From an uncultured Collinsella sp. (GTDB taxonomy: Bacteria > Actinomycetota > Coriobacteriia > Coriobacteriales > Coriobacteriaceae): DNA of 26,410 nucleotides. Every line of letters starts with the position of its first letter. The stretch's first letter is position 1. Shown piece by piece: positions 13,656 through 20,532 of the stretch. The notes under the pieces were generated by a model that was given only the letters and a program-made list of their open reading frames with translations, was not told where the DNA came from and did not search any database. The stretch covers positions 1 through 26,410 of the forward strand of contig CABUCQ010000016.1 in NCBI GenBank assembly GCA_902490095.1, read 5' to 3'. A program made the position numbers and the translations under genes.

Positions 13656-14304
13656 GAGCATCCTCCTGAAACGTCGTGGCATCGTTGTTGTCAGCATCGG
13701 TGCCGGCGCTATCGCCCTCACCATCGTCATCGCCGACCCAACGAAGCAGGTCGACCGAGGTAATGCCGTAGCGCTTCTCACGTACAGTCTCAAAGTCTGC
13801 CGGATGCGCGCCCGCATCGGCGGCGGCATGCTCAAACAGGGCATAAGCGCCAGGTGCAAGCAGACCCTGCTGAGCCAGGTTCTGCAGCAGTTCCTCGACC
13901 GGCTCGGCACCAAAAGCATAGGGCGGGTCGAGCAAGACCAGATCAAAGGGGCCGCCCGGCACGCGGCCGCGCGAGGCGCTCGCCAGCACGTCACCCGTCA
14001 CCACACGCCAGCGCGCACGATCACGGCAGAGCGACTCGAAATTCTTGGTAATGAGCCGTGCGGCGTTGCGATCGATCTCAAACGTCGTGAGCGAGCGGGC
14101 CCCACGAGAGAGCATCTCTAACCCTAAGGCACCGGAGCCGCCAAAAGCGTCAAGCACACGAACCTCGTCCAAATCGAAATCGAATGCCGACATGACCATA
14201 GATGCGCACGCCTCGCGCACACGATCAGTCGTGGGGCGGGTGACATCGCGACCACGGGGCTCCTCGATCTTACGACCGCGCCATTCGCCGCCGATGATTC
14301 TCAT
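13648..14304 (-). CDS. rsmD: 16S rRNA (guanine-966 N2)-methyltransferase RsmD
   Basis: The 218-residue enzyme methylates G966 of 16S rRNA in the 30S subunit. It shows the N-terminal IIGGEWRGRKI and RPTTDRVREA (23-32) typical of RsmD, the S-adenosylmethionine loop LDAFGGSGALG (51-61), and the catalytic DPPY (126-129). It ends in an acidic tail of about 28 residues (GDDDGEGDSAGTDADNND and on) that many family members lack. The ATG overlaps the recG stop (ATGA); AAGGAGG lies 10 nt upstream. The last 8 nt overlap coaD. Confidence 0.94.
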   Translation of the reverse strand: MRIIGGEWRGRKIEEPRGRDVTRPTTDRVREACASMVMSAFDFDLDEVRVLDAFGGSGALGLEMLSRGARSLTTFEIDRNAARLITKNFESLCRDRARWRVVTGDVLASASRGRVPGGPFDLVLLDPPYAFGAEPVEELLQNLAQQGLLAPGAYALFEHAAADAGAHPADFETVREKRYGITSVDLLRWVGDDDGEGDSAGTDADNNDATTFQEDAHE

Positions 14305-16478
14305 CCTCCGCTGACCTCCTTAAAGATATGTCGATAGCGCGTGGCGACCGCGTCGCGCAAGGGGCGCGTCGCCACGGAGTCAAGGTTGCAAGCATACCGC
14401 AAGAGCTCGACCGCGTCCAAATGGGCCCATTCGATAAGATCCTCGTCGGCGTCCAGGTCCACAAAGCGCAGGGTCACGCCGCCATGCTGACGGTAGCCCA
14501 GGATTTCGCCCTCATGGCGCAGGCGCAGGTCCATCTGGGCGAGCGTAAAGCCGTCCGAGGTCTTTTCGAGCGACTGGAGACGGTCTTGCGCCGCCGATGC
14601 GCCACCGTTGCCCTTGGAGTGCGTCATGACCAGGCACGTGCCCGACACGCTGCCGCGGCCCACGCGACCGCGCAGCTGGTGCAGGGCAGCCAAACCAAAG
14701 CGCTCGCCGTTCTCGATGACCATGACGGTGGCGTTGGGCACGTCGACGCCCACCTCGACCACCGTAGTCGAGACGAGCACATCGATCTCGCCACGCTTAA
14801 AGGCGTCGATCACGCGATCCTTCTCCCCCGCTGGCATACGGCCGTGAAGGCGCTCGATGGCAAGACCCGGCAACGCCAGACGCAGGCGATCGAACTCGGT
14901 CGCCGTATCGTGCAGCGGCACGGGGACGGTTACGCGGCCCTCATCGTCGCGGGCAATACCGGGCACGTCTTCCAGTTCATCGGCCGAGTCACTCGGCTCC
15001 ACGAGCGGGCAAATCACGTAGGCCTGCTGACCCTTTTCATGCGCCTCGCGGATGGCGCCATAGGCGAGGTCGCGGCTCGACTCGGTGAGCACGCGTGTCG
15101 TCACGCCAGCGCCAGGGACGGGTCGATGGCGGATGATACTCGTGTCCAGATCGCCGTAGACCGAAAGCGCCAGCGTACGCGGGATCGGTGTCGCCGTCAT
15201 AACGAGCAGATCGGCACCGGGGCCCTTCGCGCGCAGGGCGTTGCGTTGGCCGACGCCAAACCGGTGCTGTTCATCGATGACCACGAGCGACAGATGCTTG
15301 AACGTAACGTCATCCGAAAGGACCGCGTGGGTTCCAAAGAGCACATCAAGCTCGCCCGATTCCAGCTGGGAATGGATCCGCTCGCGCTCTGAGGCCGGCG
15401 TGGCACCCGTCAGAAGCGCCCAGGACATGCCGGCCTGCGAGAGCAGAGGGCCGGTCTTATCGGCATATTGGCGCGCCAGCACGCCCGTGGGCGCCATAAC
15501 GCAGGCCTGGGTGCCGCTATCGGTAGCCACAGCCAGCGCGCAGGCAGCAACGGCGGTCTTGCCGGTACCGACATCGCCCAGCAGCAGCCGGTTCATCACG
15601 CGCCCGCCATCGCACATATCATGCAGGATGTCTTGGAACGCGGCGTCCTGCTCGTCGCTCAGCGAAAACGGCAGGGCTTGCTTGAGCGCGGCCAGGTGCT
15701 CGCCCGCGGTGTGGGCATAGGGAACCACATCGACCAGGCCGCCGTCGTTGCGCAGGCGCAGCGCCAGCTGCAGGTAGAGGCACTCCTCGTAGGCAAGCCG
15801 TGCGCGCGCAATGTCGCGCTCAGCCATGCTCGAGGGAAAGTGGATCGAACGCAACGCGCGGGCATTGCTCATGAGCTTCCGCTTTGCGCGCAGCGGCGCG
15901 GGAATGGGATCAAAGGGATTGCCGACGACCTCGAGCGCGCCGCTTACGATGCGGCGCATCCACGCCTGGCTCACGCCATCACTCACGTAATGGACCGGCA
16001 GGATAGTGCCCGCGGCACGCCCTTCCTCGAGCTTTTCAAAGTGCGGCGAGGCCATCTGCTTAAAGCCGTAGGCAAACTCGACCTTGCCCATCACGGCCAG
16101 GCGGTCGCCCTGCTTAAGCTGCTGGGCAATCCAGGGCTGACGGAAAAAGGCGACCTGCAGCACGCCCGTCTCGTCAACGAGTGAGACCTCGGTCACCTGC
16201 ATGCGCGGACGAGGCTGCTTTTGGACGATACGGTCGACCGTGGCGATGATGGTGCACACGGTACCGATGGGCGCCATCTCGATGGACCACGAACGGGTAA
16301 AGTCGAGGTATCGATGAGGGATATGGAGAAGGAGGTCCCCCACCGTCCGAATTCCCAGACGGCGAAGGGCCTCCTCACGTTTACCCGAAACATATTTGAG
16401 TCGCGCGATATCCTCGTCGAGCGCATTGCTCTGGGCAAAGCGCTCCGAGACGCGCGGCACGGAGCAGAGCTCGGACAT
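14301..16478 (-). CDS. recG: ATP-dependent DNA helicase RecG
   Basis: The 725-residue superfamily 2 helicase remodels stalled replication forks and branched recombination intermediates. The N-terminal wedge/OB-fold domain spans about 1-260. The motor has Walker A LLGDVGTGKTAVA (299-311), the DEAH-type box DEQHRFGV (402-409), TATPIPRTLA (motif III), and C-terminal motifs VVEVGVDVP and QLRGRVGRG. Length is slightly above that of E. coli RecG. It starts 10 nt after the fakA-like stop with only a weak Shine-Dalgarno (GTAGG), suggesting coupled translation. It overlaps rsmD by 4 nt. Confidence 0.97.
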   Translation of the reverse strand: MSELCSVPRVSERFAQSNALDEDIARLKYVSGKREEALRRLGIRTVGDLLLHIPHRYLDFTRSWSIEMAPIGTVCTIIATVDRIVQKQPRPRMQVTEVSLVDETGVLQVAFFRQPWIAQQLKQGDRLAVMGKVEFAYGFKQMASPHFEKLEEGRAAGTILPVHYVSDGVSQAWMRRIVSGALEVVGNPFDPIPAPLRAKRKLMSNARALRSIHFPSSMAERDIARARLAYEECLYLQLALRLRNDGGLVDVVPYAHTAGEHLAALKQALPFSLSDEQDAAFQDILHDMCDGGRVMNRLLLGDVGTGKTAVAACALAVATDSGTQACVMAPTGVLARQYADKTGPLLSQAGMSWALLTGATPASERERIHSQLESGELDVLFGTHAVLSDDVTFKHLSLVVIDEQHRFGVGQRNALRAKGPGADLLVMTATPIPRTLALSVYGDLDTSIIRHRPVPGAGVTTRVLTESSRDLAYGAIREAHEKGQQAYVICPLVEPSDSADELEDVPGIARDDEGRVTVPVPLHDTATEFDRLRLALPGLAIERLHGRMPAGEKDRVIDAFKRGEIDVLVSTTVVEVGVDVPNATVMVIENGERFGLAALHQLRGRVGRGSVSGTCLVMTHSKGNGGASAAQDRLQSLEKTSDGFTLAQMDLRLRHEGEILGYRQHGGVTLRFVDLDADEDLIEWAHLDAVELLRYACNLDSVATRPLRDAVATRYRHIFKEVSGG

Positions 16479-16488
16479 GGGCAGATGC

Positions 16489-18150
16489 CTACTCGATCGA
16501 GAAGATCACGGGATAGAGCGGCTGCTCGCCACGATGGGCGTCGATCTCCAGATCGGGCTGAGCCTCCTCGATAGCGTCGACGATCTCCTGGAAGGCCTCA
16601 TCGGACAGTTCCTCGCCGGCCAGAATCGTCAGCGCGTCACCCTCCTCTTCCTCCTGCATGCGGTTGATGCAATCGAGCGTGACCTGCTTCACGTCGGAGC
16701 CAACCACATCGATGGAGCCGGCAATGATGCCCATGACATCACCGGAGTGAATCGGCGAGCCGTCGGAGGCGCTGGAGTCGCGCACGGCGCGGGTAACCTC
16801 GCCATCGCGGACCTCGCTGATGGCATCGACCATGGCGGCGACGGCGTCCTCGAGCTCAGAATCGGGCAGGACGGCGAACAGCGCGGAGAACGCCTGCGGG
16901 ACGGTCTTCGTGGGAACGACGGCGACCTTCTTGTCGGTGCAGGCAGAGGCTGCGGCCTCGGCAGCCATGCGGATGTTGCCGTTATTGGGCAGGATGATGA
17001 CCGAGGTCGCGTTGACCTGGTCGACGGCGCCCAGCAGGTCTGCAGTCGAGGGGTTCATGGTCTGACCACCCGACACGATTACGTCGACGCCGAGAGACTT
17101 GAGGATGTCTGCCTCGCCGGACCCAGCGGCAACGGCGACAAAGCCCAGGGCCTTCTCGGGCTCGGCAGCCTTCTCCTGGTCCTCGTGAATCTTGGCGGTA
17201 CGGTCGTGGGCCTCCATCTCCATGTTGTGGATAAAGACCTCATAGATCTGACCGAGCTGCAGCATGTGCTCGAGCACCAGGTTGGGGGTGTTGGAGTGCA
17301 CATGAATCTTATAGTCGGGGTAGGCACCCACGAGCAGCTCGCAGTCACCCATGGAGCCCAGGAACTTAAGACACTCGTCCTCGTCAAACGGGGCGTCGGC
17401 CTTAAAGAGGAACTCGTTGCAGTAGCGGAACTCCGAGCCCTCCCAGTCATCGTTGGCCTCGATCTCAACGCGACCGAGGGCCGCGTCGCGGGCAGAGCCA
17501 GCGGAATCAAACGTGGCGGAGAAATCCTCGACAACGGTGCTGCGGCCAAGCGCGGCGGCAACAAAGTTCTCCAGGAAGATGGCAAAGCCAAAGGCGCCGG
17601 AGTCGACCACGCCGTTCTCCTTCAGAACGGGCAGCAGGTCGGGCGTGCGGGCGACGGACTGGTAGGCCTCGACGACGATGGCGTCGAGCGCATCCTCGGC
17701 AGAGAACTTCTTCTTCTCGCACTCGTCTGCCTTGGTCGAGACATCGCGCAGGACCGTGAGGATCGTGCCCTCGATGGGCTTGCGGACAGCCTGGAAGGCG
17801 ACCTTGACGGCGCGACGGAAGGCGAAGGCGATGTTGGCGGACGTGATGGGCTCATCGGCAGAGACGAGGCCCTCGGCCACACCGCGCAGAATCTGCGAGG
17901 TGATGACGCCGGAGTTGCCGCGGGCACCCATGAGGGAGCCGTGGGTGATGGCGCCGGCGATGGCTTCCATGTCGGCGTCGGCAGGAAGAGCAGAAAGCTC
18001 CTTGGTCACCGAGGCGAGCGTGAGCGACATGTTGGTGCCGGTGTCACCGTCGGGTACGGGGAAGACGTTGAGCTTGTTGATCTCCTCGGCCTTGTCGGAA
18101 ACGGCAGCCGCAGCGATCGGAAAACAGGTGCGAATGGTCTTTGCAATCAT
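16489..18150 (-). CDS. fakA: DAK2-domain protein, FakA/YloV-like fatty acid kinase
   Basis: The 553-residue protein matches the YloV/FakA family, whose studied members phosphorylate fatty acids presented by FakB, feeding acyl-phosphate to phospholipid synthesis. The N-terminal DhaL-type ATP-binding domain has NVFPVPDGDTGTNMS (28-42, the Asp cluster binding Mg-ATP) and GSLMGARGNSGVITSQ (about 70-85). A middle domain and a C-terminal DegV-like half (about 320-553, with SGGQTMNPS and ILPNNGNI) follow. Its length equals that of Bacillus YloV. No FakB-type binding protein is visible here. It lies 27 nt after the Asp23-like gene, a frequent pairing, and 10 nt before recG. The symbol is by family resemblance. 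Confidence 0.85.
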   Translation of the reverse strand: MIAKTIRTCFPIAAAAVSDKAEEINKLNVFPVPDGDTGTNMSLTLASVTKELSALPADADMEAIAGAITHGSLMGARGNSGVITSQILRGVAEGLVSADEPITSANIAFAFRRAVKVAFQAVRKPIEGTILTVLRDVSTKADECEKKKFSAEDALDAIVVEAYQSVARTPDLLPVLKENGVVDSGAFGFAIFLENFVAAALGRSTVVEDFSATFDSAGSARDAALGRVEIEANDDWEGSEFRYCNEFLFKADAPFDEDECLKFLGSMGDCELLVGAYPDYKIHVHSNTPNLVLEHMLQLGQIYEVFIHNMEMEAHDRTAKIHEDQEKAAEPEKALGFVAVAAGSGEADILKSLGVDVIVSGGQTMNPSTADLLGAVDQVNATSVIILPNNGNIRMAAEAAASACTDKKVAVVPTKTVPQAFSALFAVLPDSELEDAVAAMVDAISEVRDGEVTRAVRDSSASDGSPIHSGDVMGIIAGSIDVVGSDVKQVTLDCINRMQEEEEGDALTILAGEELSDEAFQEIVDAIEEAQPDLEIDAHRGEQPLYPVIFSIE

Positions 18151-18177
18151 GGGTATTTGAATCTCCGTTTTCGGATG

Positions 18178-18534
18178 CTAGTTCAGACGGCTCTTGAGCG
18201 CGTCGATATGGATGCCGATCTTAAGGCTGGCGGGATCGATCTGGGCGATCTCCTGCAGAGTGAAGGCAACGGAGCTCGAAAGATTGTGGCAGACGGACTT
18301 CATGTTGACGCCGTTCTCGAGCACGACGTGAAGATCGACCGTAAGGCCGTTCTCGTCGGCGGAGACAAGCACGCCCTTGCGGAGGCGCTGACCGGCAAGC
18401 AGGCGCACGCTCTCGGCGCCCTGGAGCTGCTCAGCCATACCGACGACGCCATAGCACGTCATCGCGGCATAACCGGCAATATCGGCAATAACGTCGTTCG
18501 AGACGCTCAGGCTGCCGTTAATGGTCTCAGACAC
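18178..18534 (-). CDS. Asp23/Gls24-family protein
   Basis: The 118-residue protein has the Asp23 (alkaline shock protein) fold: GSLSVSNDVIADIAGYAAMTCYGVVGMA near the N-terminus (split here: SVSNDVIADIAGYAA, then CYGVVGMAE) and a C-terminal half of alternating strands (GLTVDLHVVLENGVNM). Some members scaffold at the membrane with AmaP, and one commonly precedes a yloV/fakA gene as here; a precise role is unknown. The start is a GTG at 18534 with AAGGAG 6 nt upstream; the ATG eleven codons earlier lacks a ribosome binding site. It is the first gene of the long leftward unit. A TGGTGC/GCACCA hairpin (18550-18566) lies in its leader. Confidence 0.88.
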   Translation of the reverse strand: MSETINGSLSVSNDVIADIAGYAAMTCYGVVGMAEQLQGAESVRLLAGQRLRKGVLVSADENGLTVDLHVVLENGVNMKSVCHNLSSSVAFTLQEIAQIDPASLKIGIHIDALKSRLN

Positions 18535-18590
18535 AAGAATCTCCTTATCTGGTGCTCGCGGCACCATCTCGTGGGAGCAATCATTGCAAT

Positions 18591-18596
18591 ATTCTA
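18591..18596 (-). promoter_or_regulatory. Possible -10 box for the asp23-fakA-recG unit
   Basis: TAGAAT on the minus strand lies 57 nt upstream of the GTG start. No good -35 is visible. It is the best -10 candidate in the gap between the tRNA terminator and the gene. The rest of 18597-18694 shows nothing I can assign. Confidence 0.33.
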
Positions 18597-18694
18597 CAAC
18601 GACCGCGCCATGTTGAGGTGGTGGGTCGCGGGATTACATCCTCGACACGAAATGTTGATATGGCAACGTTCGCGCCAGGCGATCGCGGCATGAA

Positions 18695-18722
18695 AAAACC
18701 CGCCGCATAAGCGACGGGTTTT
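18695..18722 (-). terminator. Intrinsic terminator after the tRNA-Asn pair
   Basis: On the minus strand AAAACCCGTCGC and GCGGCGGGTTTT pair over 12 positions with one G-U around loop TTAT, and six T residues end the tract. It begins 6 nt after the CCA of the last tRNA gene. Shape, strand and position are textbook. Confidence 0.9.
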
Positions 18723-18728
18723 ACAACC

Positions 18729-18803
18729 TGGCTCCCCGGGTAGGACTCGAACCTACAACAGCGCGGTTAACAGCCGCGTGCTCTACCATTGAGCTACCGA
18801 GGA
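18729..18803 (-). tRNA. tRNA-Asn (anticodon GUU), second copy in transcription order
   Basis: The minus strand folds into a full cloverleaf: acceptor TCCTCGG/CCGGGGA, D-stem GCTC/GAGC, anticodon stem CGCGG/CCGCG with loop CTGTTAA (anticodon GTT), T-arm GTAGG-TTCGAGT-CCTAC, discriminator G and encoded CCA (18731-18729). It decodes AAC and AAU. All 75 bases match the other copy. Confidence 0.97.
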
Positions 18804-18810
18804 ATTTAAA

Positions 18811-18828
18811 AGCCCAACGGAAAGGGCT
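18811..18828 (-). terminator. Weak hairpin with T tract between the two tRNA-Asn genes
   Basis: AGCCC and GGGCT form a 5-bp stem with an 8-nt loop, followed on the minus strand by TTTTAAATT. It may terminate part of the transcripts after the first tRNA or serve as a processing structure. Confidence 0.4.
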
Positions 18829-18837
18829 GGAAAATTC

Positions 18838-18912
18838 TGGCTCCCCGGGTAGGACTCGAACCTACAACAGCGCGGTTAACAGCCGCGTGCTCTACCATTG
18901 AGCTACCGAGGA
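18838..18912 (-). tRNA. tRNA-Asn (anticodon GUU), first copy in transcription order
   Basis: This 75-base gene is identical to the copy at 18729-18803, with the same cloverleaf, GTT anticodon and encoded CCA. The offset between copies is 109 bp, consistent with tandem duplication. The promoter lies 30-60 nt upstream. Confidence 0.97.
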
Positions 18913-18942
18913 ATAGGTGCGTGCTCTCAAGCAACGAAGTTT

Positions 18943-18970
18943 ATTATACGGACGAATCAGCTTAGGGCAA
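18943..18970 (-). promoter_or_regulatory. Promoter of the tRNA-Asn pair
   Basis: On the minus strand TTGCCC (18970-18965) and a perfect TATAAT (18948-18943) are separated by 16 bp. Transcription would begin around 18936, about 24 nt before the mature tRNA 5' end. This is the clearest sigma-70 promoter in the window. Confidence 0.75.
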
Positions 18971-18998
18971 GAACTTTTTTGAGATTTTTTCCGACCTA

Positions 18999-19022
18999 GT
19001 CATTGGGGACGTCCCCAATGAC
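18999..19022. repeat. Perfect 24-bp palindrome
   Basis: Arms GTCATTGGGGAC and GTCCCCAATGAC are exact reverse complements with no spacer. It lies between the rpoD terminator and the tRNA promoter. No T run follows on either strand, so it is not an ordinary terminator. A GGGGAC-GTCCCC core in intergenic DNA resembles REP-like palindromes dispersed by RAYT-type transposases in many bacteria; that identity is inference from a single copy. Confidence 0.75.
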
Positions 19023-19029
19023 CACATGA

Positions 19030-19063
19030 AAGCGCCCCCAAGCGGATGTGCTTGAGGGCGCTT
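19030..19063 (-). terminator. rpoD terminator
   Basis: Arms AAGCGCCCTCAAGC and GCTTGGGGGCGCTT pair over 14 positions with one G-U around a 6-nt loop, starting 9 nt past the rpoD stop. The T tract is short (TTT), but the stem is very stable. Confidence 0.72.
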
Positions 19064-19072
19064 CTTGCTTGA

Positions 19073-20422
19073 CTAGCTTTCGATATAGTCTTTGAGCTTG
19101 CTGCTGCGGCTCGGGTGGCGGAGCTTGGCCAGGGTCTTGGACTCGATCTGGCGGATACGCTCGCGCGTGACGCCAAACTCGCGGCCGACTTCCTCGAGCG
19201 TGCGGGGATGCCCGTCGACAAGGCCAAAGCGCAGCTCGATAACCTTGCGCTCACGATCGGCAAGCGAGTCGAGCACCTGGGTGAGCTGCTCCTGCAGCAT
19301 GGAGAAGCTGGCGGCATCGGGCGGAACGATAGCCTGGGAGTCCTCGATGAAGTCGCCCAGCTGGGAATCCTCTTCCTCGCCGATGGGGGTCTCGAGCGAC
19401 ACGGGCTCCTGCGAAATCTTCTGGATCTCGCGGACGCGGTCGGCGCTCATGTCCATCTCGGCACCGATCTCCTCAGGGGTCGGGTCGCGACCCAGGTCCT
19501 GAAGGAGCTGGCGCTGCACGCGGACGAGCTTGTTGATGGTCTCGACCATATGCACGGGAATACGGATGGTACGGGCCTGATCGGCAATGGCGCGCGTAAT
19601 GGCCTGACGGATCCACCACGTGGCGTACGTGGAGAACTTAAAGCCCTTCTGGTAGTCGAACTTCTCAACGGCGCGGATCAGACCGAGGTTGCCCTCCTGG
19701 ATCAGGTCAAGGAACAGCATGCCGCGGCCGACATAGCGTTTGGCGATGGAGACGACCAGACGCAGGTTTGCGCTGATGAGTGCCTGCTTAGCTTCGAGGC
19801 CGACGTTCTCAATGCGCGTAAGACGACGCATCTCGGCACGCGTGAGCTCGAGCTCACCGGCATCGGCGGCCTCGAGCTTCTCGGTGGCCTCAAGACCGGC
19901 CTCGATCTTCATGGCCAGATCGACCTCTTCGGAGGCGGTCAGCAGGTCGACCTTGCCGATCTCTTTGAGGTACATACGAACCGGATCGCCGGTCAGCATC
20001 ACCGTGGAGGCATCGATGCCACGCACGCGGGAGCGTGAACGGGACGTGCGCACGGTGCGCTTCTTCTTGCTCTTGGAAGAACCCATCTCGGCATCGGCCT
20101 GACGGGCCATCTTGAGCTCGTGATCGTCGAGCGAGCCGGAATCGTGCTCGTCGTCGTCATCGAAATCGTCGGTATCGGTATCGTTATCGTCATCGTCGAC
20201 GTCCATGGGGGCGTCGTCGTTACCGCTCGCGGAGATAATCTGGATGCCGCTGTTGCGCAGCGCGGAATACACCGCGGTGAGCTGCTCATCAGTTACATCG
20301 ATATCCTTCAGGGCGACCTGAATCTCGTCCTCGGTTACCGAAGTCCTGTTTGAGCCGTTGCCCATGAGCTTTGCAACGTAGGATTCCAGCCCAGTACCCG
20401 TGCTCTCAGTCTTTTTTGGCAC
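19073..20422 (-). CDS. rpoD: Primary RNA polymerase sigma factor (RpoD/SigA)
   Basis: This 449-residue housekeeping sigma factor has region 1.1-like sequence at 10-65. A low-complexity acidic run (about 75-94, mostly Asp) and a basic Ser/Arg/Lys patch (115-134) follow. Region 1.2 contains DPVRMYLKEIG (146-156), and region 2 contains LRLVVSIAKRYVGRGM and FSTYATWWIRQAITRA (263-278). Regions 3 and 4 end in the -35-binding helix EVGREFGVTRERIRQIE. I start at GTG (20422): GGGAG lies 5 nt upstream, and the ATG five codons earlier is part of that ribosome binding site. A promoter candidate starts only 11 nt before that ATG. It follows dnaG by 110 nt, the classical order. Confidence 0.97.
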   Translation of the reverse strand: MPKKTESTGTGLESYVAKLMGNGSNRTSVTEDEIQVALKDIDVTDEQLTAVYSALRNSGIQIISASGNDDAPMDVDDDDNDTDTDDFDDDDEHDSGSLDDHELKMARQADAEMGSSKSKKKRTVRTSRSRSRVRGIDASTVMLTGDPVRMYLKEIGKVDLLTASEEVDLAMKIEAGLEATEKLEAADAGELELTRAEMRRLTRIENVGLEAKQALISANLRLVVSIAKRYVGRGMLFLDLIQEGNLGLIRAVEKFDYQKGFKFSTYATWWIRQAITRAIADQARTIRIPVHMVETINKLVRVQRQLLQDLGRDPTPEEIGAEMDMSADRVREIQKISQEPVSLETPIGEEEDSQLGDFIEDSQAIVPPDAASFSMLQEQLTQVLDSLADRERKVIELRFGLVDGHPRTLEEVGREFGVTRERIRQIESKTLAKLRHPSRSSKLKDYIES

Positions 20423-20454
20423 AGATTCTCCCTTCATAGTCCACAGGACTCAAT

Positions 20455-20463
20455 ACTTTAGCA
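20455..20463 (-). promoter_or_regulatory. Possible extended -10 promoter for rpoD
   Basis: TGCTAAAGT on the minus strand (TGn plus TAAAGT) would start RNA near 20448, 26 nt before the GTG start. An AGTCC/GGACT hairpin (20438-20450) would sit at the 5' end of the message. No proper -35 is seen. Confidence 0.4.
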
Positions 20464-20532
20464 CACACATTGACGTCTATACCCAAAAAGAGGACTGGAT
20501 ATAGGCGAGAATACGCTGGTTGACCACAACAT

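Noticed and set aside
13656..13994. The upstream extension of the coaD frame
   Set aside because: It overlaps rsmD in another frame and lacks homology. CoaD begins at MSDTINR, with a strong Shine-Dalgarno.
16396..18693. A 765-codon plus-strand open frame opposite fakA and asp23
   Set aside because: It lies antisense to two well-recognised genes and its translation is Gly/Asp/Leu-biased with no domain. GC-rich third positions of the real genes keep this frame open. There is no ribosome binding site or promoter of its own.
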